A stretch of 64,000 nucleotides of DNA from an uncultured Clostridium sp. Its GTDB lineage: Bacteria; Bacillota; Clostridia; Lachnospirales; Lachnospiraceae. The notes below the pieces were generated by a model. That model was not told where the DNA came from and did not search any database. It saw nothing but the letters and a program-made list of their open reading frames with translations. The stretch covers positions 1 through 64,000 of the forward strand of contig NZ_URHZ01000020.1 in the NCBI RefSeq assembly GCF_900547735.1. The letters run 5' to 3'. This document shows positions 8,444 to 17,051 of the stretch, piece after piece. The position numbers and the translations under genes were made by a program. Position 1 is the stretch's first letter. Each line of letters opens with the position of its first letter.

Positions 8444-8728
8444 TTAGCAGCAGAATCCGCCGCCGCCATTACCGCCACCGCAACAGCAGCAGAGCAGGAT
8501 AATCCAGATCAGGCAGTCACAACCGCCTCCACCGAATCCACCGCCGCATCCGCATCCGCCGCCGCAGTTATGTTCGAAGCATCCACCACCGCCGCCGCCA
8601 CCGCAACAGCACAGTAAGATGAGAATCAGGAAGATCATGTTTCCTCCACCGCCGCATCCACATCCACATCCGCCGCCACAGCTATTCTCACATCCACATC
8701 CGCAGTTTGTTGCTGCTAAATCACTCAT
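8444..8728 (-). CDS. Gly/Cys-rich mini-protein
   Basis: A 94-residue protein with 22 cysteines and very many glycines. The layout is: MSDLAATNCGCGCENSC head, CG-repeat, hydrophobic MIFLILILLCCC (about residues 31-42), Gly/Cys block, then hydrophobic LIWIILLCCCC (about residues 73-83) and a Gly-rich tail. Proteins of this kind are annotated in clostridia as chorion-class high-cysteine proteins; their function is not established. A GGAGGAAC ribosome binding site precedes the ATG by 5 nt, which supports a real gene despite low complexity. Upstream, CATATGAT (minus strand) faintly resembles sporulation sigma -10 boxes. A spore-surface or membrane-associated role is a guess. Confidence 0.75.
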   Translation of the reverse strand: MSDLAATNCGCGCENSCGGGCGCGCGGGGNMIFLILILLCCCGGGGGGGCFEHNCGGGCGCGGGFGGGGCDCLIWIILLCCCCGGGNGGGGFCC

Positions 8729-8824
8729 ATTTAGTTCCTCCGAGATTTTCTTTACACTCCATCATATGCCCGGCGGCTTGCCACAGTTTCCTGATTTTTA
8801 AAATTAATTTTAACAGGAACATGA

Positions 8825-8852
8825 TTGAACATGGTGGAAACTTGTGTATAAT
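8825..8852 (+). promoter_or_regulatory. Promoter of alaX
   Basis: TTGAAC (8825-8830), 16 bp, TATAAT (8847-8852), about 40 bp ahead of the alaX start. Confidence 0.7.
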
Positions 8853-8891
8853 AGGAGTATCGCGTAACTTTTGAAGGAAAGGATTGTAAAA

Positions 8892-10046
8892 ATGGAAAAG
8901 TTATATTACCAGCTTCCCTATGTAAAACAGTTTGAAGCGAAAGTGCTCTCATGTGAAAAAGGGAAAAAGGGATTTGAAGTGATACTCGATCGGACAGGTT
9001 TTTATCCGGAAGGGGGCGGACAGCCGTCCGATACCGGAATGCTGGGAGAGGCCAGAGTACTGGAAGTCCATGAAAAGGGAGAAGAGATTATCCACTATAC
9101 GGACCGGGAGGTTCAGGCGGGACAGACTGTTTCCGGTACAATCGACTGGGACGGCCGTTTTTCCAATATGCAGCAGCACTCGGGCGAACATATCGTGTCG
9201 GGGCTCATCCACGGCCGGTACGGCTATGACAACGTCGGTTTCCATATGGGGCATGAGGAGATGACGATTGATTTAAGCGGTTCACTGACCTGGGCCCAGC
9301 TTATGGAAATCGAGAAAGAGGCCAATGAAGTCGTATATTCCAATCAGTATATAGAAGTTACATATCCGACGGAGGAAGAACTTGCAGAACTGGATTACAG
9401 AAGTAAGAAGGAACTGACCGGACAGGTCAGAATCGTGGAAATTCCCGGTTCCGACTGCTGTGCCTGCTGCGGAACCCATGTGGAACGCACCGGGGAGATT
9501 GGCGCGATCAAGTTTCTTTCCATGATTCACTATAAAGGCGGAGTGCGCATTTCCATGATTTGCGGAGCGAAGGCCATGGAGGATTATGACAGAAAAACGG
9601 ATCAGGCTATTATCATTTCCAATCTGCTTTCCGCCAAACCGGACAGGCTTGCGGAGGCGGTAGAGCGGCTTAAGAACGAAGCGGCGGAGAAGGACGCGCG
9701 TATCGGCGCACTGACCAGGGAACTGTTCGCTTTAAAAGCAGAGAGATATGAAGAGGGGCAGAAGCTTTTACTTGTATTTGAAGATGGGCTTTTGCCGGTG
9801 CAGGTACGGCAGTTCTGTAATCTCTTGCTGGAGGAGGGAAAGGCAGATACGGCGGCCGTCTTTTCACCGGACGGCAGGGGCGGTTACAATTACTGTGCGG
9901 GCAGCCGCGTCATCGATATGAAGGAAGCCGGAAAGACGCTGAATGCAAAGTTAAACGGGCGGGGAGGCGGCAGTCCCCAGATGATCCAGGGCTCTTTTGC
10001 GGCTTCGGAGGAAGAGATAAAAGAAGTATTTGAAGAGTTTTTATAG
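8892..10046 (+). CDS. alaX: Alanyl-tRNA editing protein AlaX (long form)
   Basis: A free-standing editing domain related to the C-terminal half of alanyl-tRNA synthetase. It hydrolyses Ser- or Gly-tRNA(Ala) in the cytoplasm. About 384 residues. The zinc-site motif HSGEHIVSG is near residue 95 and the second metal half CCACCGTHVERTGEIG near residue 190. The C-terminal stretch with GGGSPQMIQGS matches the AlaRS C-Ala (DHHA1-like) region, so this is the long AlaX-L form. Start set at ATG 8892, 9 nt after AAGGAAAGGA; an in-frame TTG at 8871 overlaps that site. Confidence 0.9.
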   Translation: MEKLYYQLPYVKQFEAKVLSCEKGKKGFEVILDRTGFYPEGGGQPSDTGMLGEARVLEVHEKGEEIIHYTDREVQAGQTVSGTIDWDGRFSNMQQHSGEHIVSGLIHGRYGYDNVGFHMGHEEMTIDLSGSLTWAQLMEIEKEANEVVYSNQYIEVTYPTEEELAELDYRSKKELTGQVRIVEIPGSDCCACCGTHVERTGEIGAIKFLSMIHYKGGVRISMICGAKAMEDYDRKTDQAIIISNLLSAKPDRLAEAVERLKNEAAEKDARIGALTRELFALKAERYEEGQKLLLVFEDGLLPVQVRQFCNLLLEEGKADTAAVFSPDGRGGYNYCAGSRVIDMKEAGKTLNAKLNGRGGGSPQMIQGSFAASEEEIKEVFEEFL

Positions 10047-10058
10047 AGAGGAAATTAT

Positions 10059-11180
10059 ATGGATATAAACCGAGAAACAATGAAAAAGATTATGCTGCTT
10101 ATCCTGTACACGATCGTGATACTGGCCCTGGCTCTGCAGTTTGAAAGGGTGCTGGTGTTCGTGGGATGGGCCATACGCCTTGTATTCCCGTTCCTCTGCG
10201 GATCGGCCATCGCATTTATCCTGAACGTGCCGATGCGTTTTATCGAGACAAGGCTCCCGGAGAAGAGTGTGAGAAAACACAGGAGAGTACTGAGCCTAAC
10301 GCTTGCCCTGCTCTTTGTGGCGCTGATTCTGGGAATCGTATTTTTCCTGGTGGTGCCCCAGATTACGGAAACGCTCGTCAGCCTGAAGGATTTGATTCCG
10401 GAATTTTTCGGCAACATGCAGGCTCTGCTGGAAAAGAAATTCGGCGAATATCCCGATATAGTGGAGTATATCAATAACATTAATCTCCAGATAGACTGGA
10501 AAGACACATTTGAAAAAATAGCCGGTTTTGTCACGACGGGAGCCGGTACCGTTCTGTCTTCCACACTTACGGCGGCCGTATCCATCGCAAGCGGTATCGC
10601 CACATTCGGCATTGCCTTTATATTTGCCATCTACATCCTTCTCCAGAAGGAGAATCTGGCCAGACAGTTTAAAAAACTCTTTTACGCCTATTTTCCCGAG
10701 AAAGCGGTAAATGAGTTCATCCGTATCTGCCGGATGGCGGAACAGACCTTCTCAAAGTTCCTTGCCGGCCAGTGCACCGAAGCCGTGATTCTCGGAACCA
10801 TGTTCTTTATCACGCTCAGTCTGTTCAGGCTGCCGTACGCCCTTTTGATCGGCGTGCTGATTGCCTTTACCGCGCTGATTCCAATCTTCGGGGCATTTAT
10901 CGGATGCGCAATCGGCATCTTTCTGACACTGGTCGTAAATCCGGTGCAGGCCGTTTGGTTTACCATCATATTCTTTGTGCTCCAGCAGGTGGAAGGGAAC
11001 CTCATTTATCCCCACGTGGTGGGAAATTCGGTCGGCCTCCCTTCAATCTGGGTGCTGGCGGCCGTATCCATCGGCGGAAGCATGATGGGCGTCGTAGGAA
11101 TGCTGATTTTCATTCCTCTCTGCTCCGTTGTCTATGCCCTGGTGCGTGAGGATGTGAACAGGAGACTTAAAAGGAGATAG
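10059..11180 (+). CDS. AI-2E family transporter (permease)
   Basis: A 373-residue polytopic membrane protein of the AI-2E/YhhT/YtvI family. Hydrophobic helices cluster at both ends around a central soluble-looking loop. The C-terminal block has ALIPIFGAFIG, QQVEGNLIYPHVVGNSVGLPSIWVL and GGSMMGVVGMLIFIPL, the most conserved stretch of the family. Substrates differ between members and cannot be told from sequence. It starts 12 bp after alaX with a GAGAGGAAAT site, so the two are probably co-transcribed. Confidence 0.88.
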   Translation: MDINRETMKKIMLLILYTIVILALALQFERVLVFVGWAIRLVFPFLCGSAIAFILNVPMRFIETRLPEKSVRKHRRVLSLTLALLFVALILGIVFFLVVPQITETLVSLKDLIPEFFGNMQALLEKKFGEYPDIVEYINNINLQIDWKDTFEKIAGFVTTGAGTVLSSTLTAAVSIASGIATFGIAFIFAIYILLQKENLARQFKKLFYAYFPEKAVNEFIRICRMAEQTFSKFLAGQCTEAVILGTMFFITLSLFRLPYALLIGVLIAFTALIPIFGAFIGCAIGIFLTLVVNPVQAVWFTIIFFVLQQVEGNLIYPHVVGNSVGLPSIWVLAAVSIGGSMMGVVGMLIFIPLCSVVYALVREDVNRRLKRR

Positions 11181-11248
11181 CGGCAGGAAAAAAGGGTACC
11201 TGTAGTCTCTATATAAGTAGCAGTATAAGTATTATGGGAAGCAGTACG

Positions 11249-11276
11249 AAAGCCGGACCTTACCAGTCCGGCTTTT
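11249..11276 (+). terminator. Terminator after the AI-2E gene
   Basis: AAAGCCGGAC (11249-11258) and GTCCGGCTTT (11266-11275) form a 10-bp stem with a T-run. The stem sequence is identical to that of the terminator at the far side of the next gene. Confidence 0.8.
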
Positions 11277-11441
11277 AGATTGCCTGTAAATGGGCATGCC
11301 GATCACCCGGCGCAAAGCTTTTTTTAGAACCAGCGAATATGCAGATAAACTTAGAACAGGGATTTCCAGAACTTGCCAGAAGTTCAAAACTATTTTATAA
11401 TAGGACACATACTAACGATAAGAGGGGAAGAAAACGGGCAG

Positions 11442-12809
11442 ATGTTTAAAATGAAAAAGAATATGCCGTTTGCAGGCTCTGTTATTACGTTCATAACTGT
11501 ATTAGCTGTATCTGTTCTATTTGTTTGTTCCCATGCAAAAGAAAAACGTAATATTGCGGTTGAAAAAGCACAATATCTCTCGGCGGTGAACGTCAGTGAA
11601 CTGGAACGTTCCCTGTCTTCTTATATGCAGGTTACCGACACGCTGCGTATTCTGCTGGTGGACAGTAATGGGAAGATTAATGATTTTAACAAAGTGGCAA
11701 AGGAATTATATAACGGCGATAAAGCGTTTCGAAGCATCCAGCTGGCTCCGGGCGGAGACGTGAAATATGTTTATCCGCTGGAGGGAAACGAGGAGGCGTT
11801 CGGCGACTTATTTGAAGATCCGGACAGGAGGACCGAGGCGGAATATGCCAGGGATACCGGTGAGACGACTTTGGCCGGACCGTTTGAATTATACCAGTCG
11901 GGTCTCGGAATTGTAATCAGGCAGCCGATTTATCTGGAGCAGGACGGAGTGAAGGACTTCTGGGGATTTTCCATCGTTGTGTTAAATATACCGGAGATCT
12001 TTGATTCGGTTTCTTTGAATTCATTGGATCCGCTTGGATATGTCTATCAGCTTTGGAGAATCAATCCCGATACGAAAGAAAAACAGATTATAGCGGGCGC
12101 CCGGGATGGGGAACTCACCGATCCGGTCGAAACGAGTTTTGAAGTGCCGGGAAGCACCTGGACGCTCAGTCTCGCACGGAAGGGCGGATGGAACAGTTTT
12201 GATGAACTGATCTTCATTATTGCCGGAATGATATGTATCAGTTTTCTGTTTCCCACACTCTGCTATGCACTTTTAAAGAACTATGAACAGAGGATGGCAA
12301 TGGTGGAGCTGTCGAACCGCGATTACCTGACCGAGCTTTACAACAGCAGAAAACTTTCGGATGTGCTGCAGGAACTTTATACGGATAAAAAACCGTTTTA
12401 TCTTGTATATCTCGATGTGGATCGGTTTAAGGAAGTGAACGATACCTACGGCCATGCCGCCGGGGACAGTCTTTTAAGAACCATTGCGAAGCGGATTTCG
12501 GACTGCAAGAGCGAGAAGGATTATGCATTCCGTATCGGCGGTGATGAATTTGTCATGCTGATCCAGGGCAGCAGCATCGGGCAGACAATCGAAAAACTGA
12601 AAAATGCATTATCTGAGGAGGTGCTTTTTAACGGCGGAATACCGTATTTCCCGCAGCTCAGCATCGGATATGCCAATTATCCCGAGGATGCCTGTACAAT
12701 GGAGGAGCTTATGAGTCTTGCGGACAACAGGATGTATCATATGAAATTCAGCCAGGAGGGCAGGACAGCCGGAGACTTAAAAAAGTATAATAAAAAAGCC
12801 GGACAATGA
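11442..12809 (+). CDS. Membrane-bound diguanylate cyclase (CHASE-GGDEF)
   Basis: Makes cyclic di-GMP from two GTP. About 455 residues. Membrane helices lie near residues 7-27 and 260-282 and bracket an extracytoplasmic domain resembling CHASE (YLSAVNVSELERSLSSYM, then AGPFELYQSGLGIVIRQPIY). The cytoplasmic GGDEF domain has DYLTELYNSRKL, LDVDRFKEVNDTYGHAAGD and an intact GGDEF in FRIGGDEFVML near residue 365, so it should be active. Start chosen at ATG 11442 after AGAGGGGAAG; a TTG at 11373 would add residues without a good site. It stands alone between two matching terminators. The signal sensed is unknown. Confidence 0.88.
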   Translation: MFKMKKNMPFAGSVITFITVLAVSVLFVCSHAKEKRNIAVEKAQYLSAVNVSELERSLSSYMQVTDTLRILLVDSNGKINDFNKVAKELYNGDKAFRSIQLAPGGDVKYVYPLEGNEEAFGDLFEDPDRRTEAEYARDTGETTLAGPFELYQSGLGIVIRQPIYLEQDGVKDFWGFSIVVLNIPEIFDSVSLNSLDPLGYVYQLWRINPDTKEKQIIAGARDGELTDPVETSFEVPGSTWTLSLARKGGWNSFDELIFIIAGMICISFLFPTLCYALLKNYEQRMAMVELSNRDYLTELYNSRKLSDVLQELYTDKKPFYLVYLDVDRFKEVNDTYGHAAGDSLLRTIAKRISDCKSEKDYAFRIGGDEFVMLIQGSSIGQTIEKLKNALSEEVLFNGGIPYFPQLSIGYANYPEDACTMEELMSLADNRMYHMKFSQEGRTAGDLKKYNKKAGQ

Positions 12810-12823
12810 AGTCCGGCTTTTTT
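12792..12823. terminator. Bidirectional terminator overlapping the GGDEF stop codon
   Basis: The 13-bp stem AAAAAAGCCGGAC (12792-12804) pairs with GTCCGGCTTTTTT (12811-12823). The left arm encodes the last residues of the cyclase, and the stop lies in the loop. The A-run and T-run serve both strands, and the gene on the other side is convergent. Confidence 0.85.
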
Positions 12824-12831
12824 AATCAGAA

Positions 12832-13068
12832 TTATTCGCCCTGATACATGAATTTGATGAGACGATCGATATCGTCCTTATCATAGGCAACCAGTTCCAG
12901 CTCTTTAATATATCCGTTTGAAAAGATAGTGGCCATGGAAAGGTACTGGGACAGTTTGGACTTTAAGTTGATGCGGTCGCCCTCCGGTGATACCAGCTCC
13001 ACGGTTCCCTTGCACTGATCAATTACGGTAAAAAATTTTTCTACGTCTGAAATGTTCTGAATCTTCAT
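12832..13068 (-). CDS. Conserved small protein, function unknown
   Basis: 78 residues beginning MKIQNISDVEKFFTVIDQC. Acidic, with a hydrophobic YLSMATIFSNGYIKELELVAYD core, no membrane helix and no recognised catalytic motif. The ATG at 13066-13068 follows a GGAGGG site by about 7 nt; the longer in-frame extension to 13116 lacks one. The amino-acid pattern looks like a genuine folded protein, and I believe relatives occur in Lachnospiraceae, but I cannot name a function. Confidence 0.7.
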   Translation of the reverse strand: MKIQNISDVEKFFTVIDQCKGTVELVSPEGDRINLKSKLSQYLSMATIFSNGYIKELELVAYDKDDIDRLIKFMYQGE

Positions 13069-13280
13069 GATAAACCCTCCTTTTGAATGAAGACGTTGAA
13101 AGGTCCGGAAAAACACCGAATCCGGGATTCTTTCGTCGTTTGAAATTGGGTTAATGTTTTAACAAGCATATTATAGCAAATATGCCTGCTTAAAACAAGG
13201 AGGATATTTCCCAAAATTTTACAGGAAAAAGAGAAGCCGTCTGTGAAAATAGCAGGCGGCTTCCCTAGTCCTTTTGTGAA

Positions 13281-13538
13281 TTATATGTCAAAATCGACAT
13301 GGAACGTGCCCGATTCTGCCGTGATATGAACATAGGAGAGATTGAAGTTATCATCCATCACATCAACTTTATACTCGAAAACGCTGCCGTCCTCCTTCTT
13401 TGACAGAAAGAGATAGGAACCGTTTTCCTTTTCTTCAATATCGTCACAGATTTCATTGTAAATGCCTTCCCCGTCCACCGGTCCGGCGTAGCCGGAAGCC
13501 TTAATTCTATCCTCTATTGCCCTGAAAAATTCTTCCAT
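13281..13538 (-). CDS. Conserved small acidic protein, function unknown
   Basis: 85 residues, strongly acidic, starting MEEFFRAIEDRIKASGYAG. The second half (GSYLFLSKKEDGSVFEYKVDVMDDNFNLSYVHI region) reads as alternating beta strands. No membrane helix, signal peptide or known motif. An AGGAGGTTTACA site lies ahead of the ATG, supporting expression. It follows an approximately 210-bp gap after the gene at 13068 and is on the same strand. Confidence 0.7.
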   Translation of the reverse strand: MEEFFRAIEDRIKASGYAGPVDGEGIYNEICDDIEEKENGSYLFLSKKEDGSVFEYKVDVMDDNFNLSYVHITAESGTFHVDFDI

Positions 13539-13665
13539 TGTAAACCTCCTGAATCAATATTATTTAAATTCGTATTTAAGAATACGAACTGCTTTTTATG
13601 ATACCGATTCAAGTATACAGTGAAACGGGGCGGGATGCAAGTGGGTTTAGGTGAGATAGGAGAAC

Positions 13666-13757
13666 GCCGCCGGGACGGAATGGCAAGAGGGGGAGATTGC
13701 CGTGGCCACCGCCCCGTCCGCCATCTTTCAGAGGCATCCCTGCGCCTCAATATAAAT
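13666..13757. repeat. Dispersed intergenic repeat, copy B
   Basis: GCCGCCGGGAC near 13666-13676 and CCGTCCGCCATCTTTCAGAG starting at 13714 match the two halves of copy A (87-165). GAACGCCGCCGGGAC is also shared with copy D (37507-37531). Confidence 0.6.
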
Positions 13758-13762
13758 CCCGT

Positions 13763-13791
13763 TTGAATATCGGGCCCTTTTTGTGTATAAT
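13763..13791 (+). promoter_or_regulatory. Promoter of the tetrapyrrole operon
   Basis: TTGAAT (13763-13768), 17 bp, TATAAT (13786-13791). The -10 area TTGTGTATAATAGGA is identical to that of the alaX promoter. Confidence 0.7.
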
Positions 13792-13927
13792 AGGAAAAGC
13801 TGAAAATACAGTACATCCCCGCAGTATGAGATGTTTGCGGGAGGTACCGGATGCCGCCGTTCACCGCAGGGTATTTTGACTGGGAACGGGCAGAGAAAAG
13901 AATGGTTCAGAGGAAAGGATGGGAAGA

Positions 13928-14449
13928 ATGTCGTATTTTCCTTTGTTTTTTGATATGGAGGGCCGCAGGGTGCTGGTGACCGGTGCCGGTAAGGTGGCGG
14001 TGAGGCGCATCAGGGTTCTGCTGGAGGCCGGGGCGTCCGTGACAGTGGTTGCCGGGGAGCTTTCCGAAGAAGCGGAGGCGCTTATTACAATGTTTCACGG
14101 AGCGCATGACATTGCGCTCTATAAGATGGATTACAGAGAGTTCAGGAAATGCGGGATGCAGGGGCAGAAAGAGCCGGGACAGGATGACGGAGCCTATTTC
14201 CTTGTTCTGGCGGCCACGGGCGATGAGGAGGCGGACAGACTGGCGGCGGATGACGGCAGGAAAGCCGGAGCTTTTGTGAACGTGGCGGGAAAAAAAGAGG
14301 AGTCGGATTTCTATTTCCCGGGCATCGCAAAACAGGGAGACGTGGTGGCGGGCATTACTGCGGGAGGCAGGGATCACCGTCTGGCGAAATATATGACACA
14401 GGCCGTACAGGAGTGCCTGAAAGAAGAACTGACAGGGAGAGAGAATTGA
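13928..14449 (+). CDS. Precorrin-2 dehydrogenase (siroheme synthase N-terminal type)
   Basis: NAD-dependent oxidation of precorrin-2 to sirohydrochlorin, possibly with chelatase activity, at the branch point to siroheme and cobalamin. About 173 residues. FPLFFDMEGRRVLVTGAGKVAVRRIRVLLEAGASVTVVA is the Rossmann NAD-binding start; the conserved N-V-A-G-K-K and DFYFPGIAKQGDVVAGITAGG stretches follow. ATG 13928 sits about 9 nt after AGGAAAGG; ATG 13919 would be too close. Its stop overlaps the start of hemC (TGATGA). The short length matches stand-alone Ylnf/Met8-like enzymes. Confidence 0.88.
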   Translation: MSYFPLFFDMEGRRVLVTGAGKVAVRRIRVLLEAGASVTVVAGELSEEAEALITMFHGAHDIALYKMDYREFRKCGMQGQKEPGQDDGAYFLVLAATGDEEADRLAADDGRKAGAFVNVAGKKEESDFYFPGIAKQGDVVAGITAGGRDHRLAKYMTQAVQECLKEELTGREN

Positions 14450-15354
14450 TGAAAAACAGGATAATCCGCATTGGCAGCAGGGAGAGTGTTCTGGCTGTGA
14501 TCCAGTCGGAGCTGGTGATAAAAGAGATAAAAAGGGTCTGTCCGGATGTGGAGACGGAACTTGTGACAATGAAGACAACGGGAGATATGATCCTGGACCG
14601 TTCCCTGGAACAGATCGGAGGTAAAGGCCTGTTTGTAAAGGAACTGGACCGGGCGTTACTGGAGGGAAGGTGTGACCTGACGGTTCACAGCCTGAAGGAT
14701 ATGCCGATGGAGGTGCCGGAGGAGCTGCCAATCCTGGCCTACTCGGAGCGGGAGGATAAAAGAGATGTCCTGGTACTCCGGAAGGGACTTGAAGCGCTCC
14801 CGGCGGGCCCTGTGATTGGAACCTTCAGCAGAAGAAGGCGGATGCAGGCGGCGAAACTCTATCCCGATGCGGTATTTAAGGGGATCCGCGGAAACGTGGT
14901 TACCAGGCTCAGAAAGCTGGACGACGGGGAGTATGATGCCCTGATTCTGGCGGCGGCGGGGCTTCTGCGCATGGGATATGGGGAACGTATCAGCCGGTAT
15001 TTTTCTGTGGATGAGATTCTGCCTTCGGCAGGTCAGGGAATTATGGCGGTCCAGGGCAGAAAAGACGATGAGAATGTTTCATTTACAGGGCGGGTGAATT
15101 CGTCAAAGTCACAGGCAATGGCCACGGCCGAGCGGGCTTTTGTAAGAATACTGGACGGCGGCTGCAGCTCCCCGTCTGCGGCCTGCGCCGATGTGAAGGA
15201 TGGCAGGATTCTGCTCAAGGGCCTCTATTATGATGAAATAACGGACCGCTATATAACGGGAACCGCGGAAGACACTCTGGGAAAGGAAGAAGAACTGGGC
15301 GTGAAGCTGGCTCTGTCCCTCAAAAAAGCCTTTGCAGAGGGGAAAAATGAATAA
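14449..15354 (+). CDS. hemC: Porphobilinogen deaminase HemC
   Basis: Polymerises four porphobilinogen units to hydroxymethylbilane. 301 residues. IRIGSRESVLAVIQSELV at the N-terminus, TTGDMILDR, KGLFVKELDRALLEG, DLTVHSLKDMP and IRGNVVTRLRKLDDGEYDALILAAAGL are all family motifs. The dipyrromethane-cofactor cysteine is in DGGCSSPSAA near residue 239. Start at ATG 14449, overlapping the previous stop; the in-frame upstream extension to 14413 lies inside the neighbour. No hemA, hemL or hemB is in the window. Confidence 0.95.
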   Translation: MKNRIIRIGSRESVLAVIQSELVIKEIKRVCPDVETELVTMKTTGDMILDRSLEQIGGKGLFVKELDRALLEGRCDLTVHSLKDMPMEVPEELPILAYSEREDKRDVLVLRKGLEALPAGPVIGTFSRRRRMQAAKLYPDAVFKGIRGNVVTRLRKLDDGEYDALILAAAGLLRMGYGERISRYFSVDEILPSAGQGIMAVQGRKDDENVSFTGRVNSSKSQAMATAERAFVRILDGGCSSPSAACADVKDGRILLKGLYYDEITDRYITGTAEDTLGKEEELGVKLALSLKKAFAEGKNE

Positions 15355-15406
15355 GAAAGCCGTAAAATAAACCGGAAATTAAAAGAGGACAGGGACAAAG
15401 ACCGAG

Positions 15407-16945
15407 ATGAAAAATAGATTATATGACAATAAAGTATATCTGGTAGGAGCGGGACCTGGCGATGCCGGGCTTTTAACCGTGAGGGGCAGGGAACTCCTTA
15501 TGGAGGCCGATACGGTCATCTATGACGCCCTTGCAGGAGACGGACTCCTGGGATGGATACCGGAAGAAGCGGAACAGATTTATGTGGGAAAGAGGAGCGG
15601 ATGCCATTCCAGCACCCAGGAAGAAATTAATAAAATTCTGGTGGAGGAAGGGAAAAAGGGCCGTCTGGTAGTCCGCTTGAAGGGCGGTGATCCTTTTGTA
15701 TTCGGCCGCGGCGGCGAGGAGGTTCAGGCGCTTCTTGATAATCATATTCCCTTTGAAGTGGTGCCTGGAATTACCTCCGCGGTGGCGGTACCCGCATACT
15801 GTGGTATTCCCGTAACACACAGGGGAAAGGCATCTTCTTTTCACGTCATTACGGGCCATTCCGAGGCGGGAAAGGAAGGTTCTATCGATTATGAGGCTCT
15901 TGTAAAAGCCGGAGGCACTCTGATTTTTCTGATGGGAGTGGGGGCGGCGGAAGAAATCTGCAGCGGACTGATCCGTGCCGGCCTATCGGAAGAAACACCT
16001 GCCGCCTTTCTCCAGGAAGGAACAACGGCAGGACAAAGAAAGGTGATTTCCACCGTTTCGGGACTGACGCAGGACGGCAGAACCGCCGGAATTAAACCGC
16101 CTGCCATCATGGTGATAGGAGAAGTCTGCTCCCTTGGCGGCACGTGTTCCTGGGCTGAAAACAGGGCTCTTGCGGGCAGGAAAATCCTCGTTACAAGGCC
16201 GGAGAGAAGGGCGTCCGGCATGACCGGAAGGCTGCGGGCCGCCGGAGCCGAGGTGGTGGAACTTCCGTCCGTAAAGACAGAGCTGCCGGAGGATTTAAGC
16301 GGAATTTACCGGGCGCTTGATGAGATTGACAAATACGGATGGCTTGTATTTACAAGTCCCAGCGGCGTAGAGCTGTTCTTTGAAGTGTTGGCGGGACGTA
16401 AGATGGATATCCGTTTCCTTGCCGGAATTAAAATCGCGGTGATCGGAAGGGCTACGGGAGCAATCTTAGAGGAACGCGGCCTGTATCCGGCTTATATGCC
16501 GGAGCGTTACTATGCAAAAGAGCTGGGAGAAGGGCTGGCGGCGAGGGCCGGAGGCGAACGCATCCTGATTCTGCGTGCCGAGCAGGGTTCCCCGGAGCTG
16601 ATACGGCCGCTCGGGGAGGCCGGTATTTCCTATAACGACACCGTCCTATACAGAACCGTCATCCCGGAGGAAAATGCCCAGGCTAAAAGGGTCAGACAAA
16701 AACTCGCCGTCCATGACTTTGACTATGTTACTTTTACAAGCGGTTCCACCGTCCGGGGATTTATGGAGATTCTGAGGCCGGAAAAAGAATGGCTTTCGGG
16801 ATTTAAGGCGGTATGCATCGGGGAAGAGACTAAGAAGGCGGCCGCCGCCTGCGGGATGAACTGCATCACGGCGGAAATACCGACGATGGACAGCATGACG
16901 GAACGCATGGAAGAAGACACCGGAAGATGCACCGGAAGAAGTTAA
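15407..16945 (+). CDS. Fused uroporphyrinogen-III methyltransferase / uroporphyrinogen-III synthase (CobA-HemD)
   Basis: One 512-residue chain with two enzymes. Residues 1-245 are an SAM-dependent uroporphyrinogen-III C-methyltransferase: VYLVGAGPGDAGLLTVRG, RLKGGDPFVFGRGGEE, VVPGITSAVAVPAYCGIPVTHR. Residues about 255-500 are HemD: GRKILVTRPERRASGMTGRLRAAG, WLVFTSPSGVELFF and DYVTFTSGSTVRGFME. It converts hydroxymethylbilane to uroporphyrinogen III and on to precorrin-2, which the first gene of the operon oxidises. The fusion sends flux away from protoheme and toward siroheme and B12. Such fusions are common in clostridia. Confidence 0.95.
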   Translation: MKNRLYDNKVYLVGAGPGDAGLLTVRGRELLMEADTVIYDALAGDGLLGWIPEEAEQIYVGKRSGCHSSTQEEINKILVEEGKKGRLVVRLKGGDPFVFGRGGEEVQALLDNHIPFEVVPGITSAVAVPAYCGIPVTHRGKASSFHVITGHSEAGKEGSIDYEALVKAGGTLIFLMGVGAAEEICSGLIRAGLSEETPAAFLQEGTTAGQRKVISTVSGLTQDGRTAGIKPPAIMVIGEVCSLGGTCSWAENRALAGRKILVTRPERRASGMTGRLRAAGAEVVELPSVKTELPEDLSGIYRALDEIDKYGWLVFTSPSGVELFFEVLAGRKMDIRFLAGIKIAVIGRATGAILEERGLYPAYMPERYYAKELGEGLAARAGGERILILRAEQGSPELIRPLGEAGISYNDTVLYRTVIPEENAQAKRVRQKLAVHDFDYVTFTSGSTVRGFMEILRPEKEWLSGFKAVCIGEETKKAAAACGMNCITAEIPTMDSMTERMEEDTGRCTGRS

Positions 16946-16946
16946 T

Positions 16947-17051
16947 CTCTGCGCGGCATGTGCATCCTTGCGGAGCGTTTTTATTCATAGGACGTAATTT
17001 CCTATGAATTTAGACATTAAGAAAGAGTCTGCTAAGGCAGACTCTTTCTTA
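16947..17051. terminator. Terminators between convergent hemD and PHP genes
   Basis: Three hairpins occur in a row. A CTCTGC/GCGGAG stem (16947-16975) is followed by a T-run. A perfect 10-bp ATTCATAGGA/TCCTATGAAT hairpin spans 16983-17009. A perfect 15-bp hairpin at 17018-17051 (TAAGAAAGAGTCTGC and its complement) overlaps the 3' end of the PHP gene and can stop transcription from either side. Confidence 0.7.

Larger units (their letters stand above)
13539..13927. other. Intergenic region between divergent genes
   Basis: Contains the 5' side of the small acidic gene, dispersed repeat copy B (13666-13757), the promoter of the tetrapyrrole operon (13763-13791), and a leader of about 130 nt with a CCCGCA/TGCGGG hairpin near 13818-13842. 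No open frame with a ribosome binding site is seen. Confidence 0.5.

Noticed and set aside
8619..8801. Pro/His-rich plus-strand frame across the Gly/Cys-rich gene
   Set aside because: It is the complement of Gly/Cys codons; only the minus-strand frame has a ribosome binding site.
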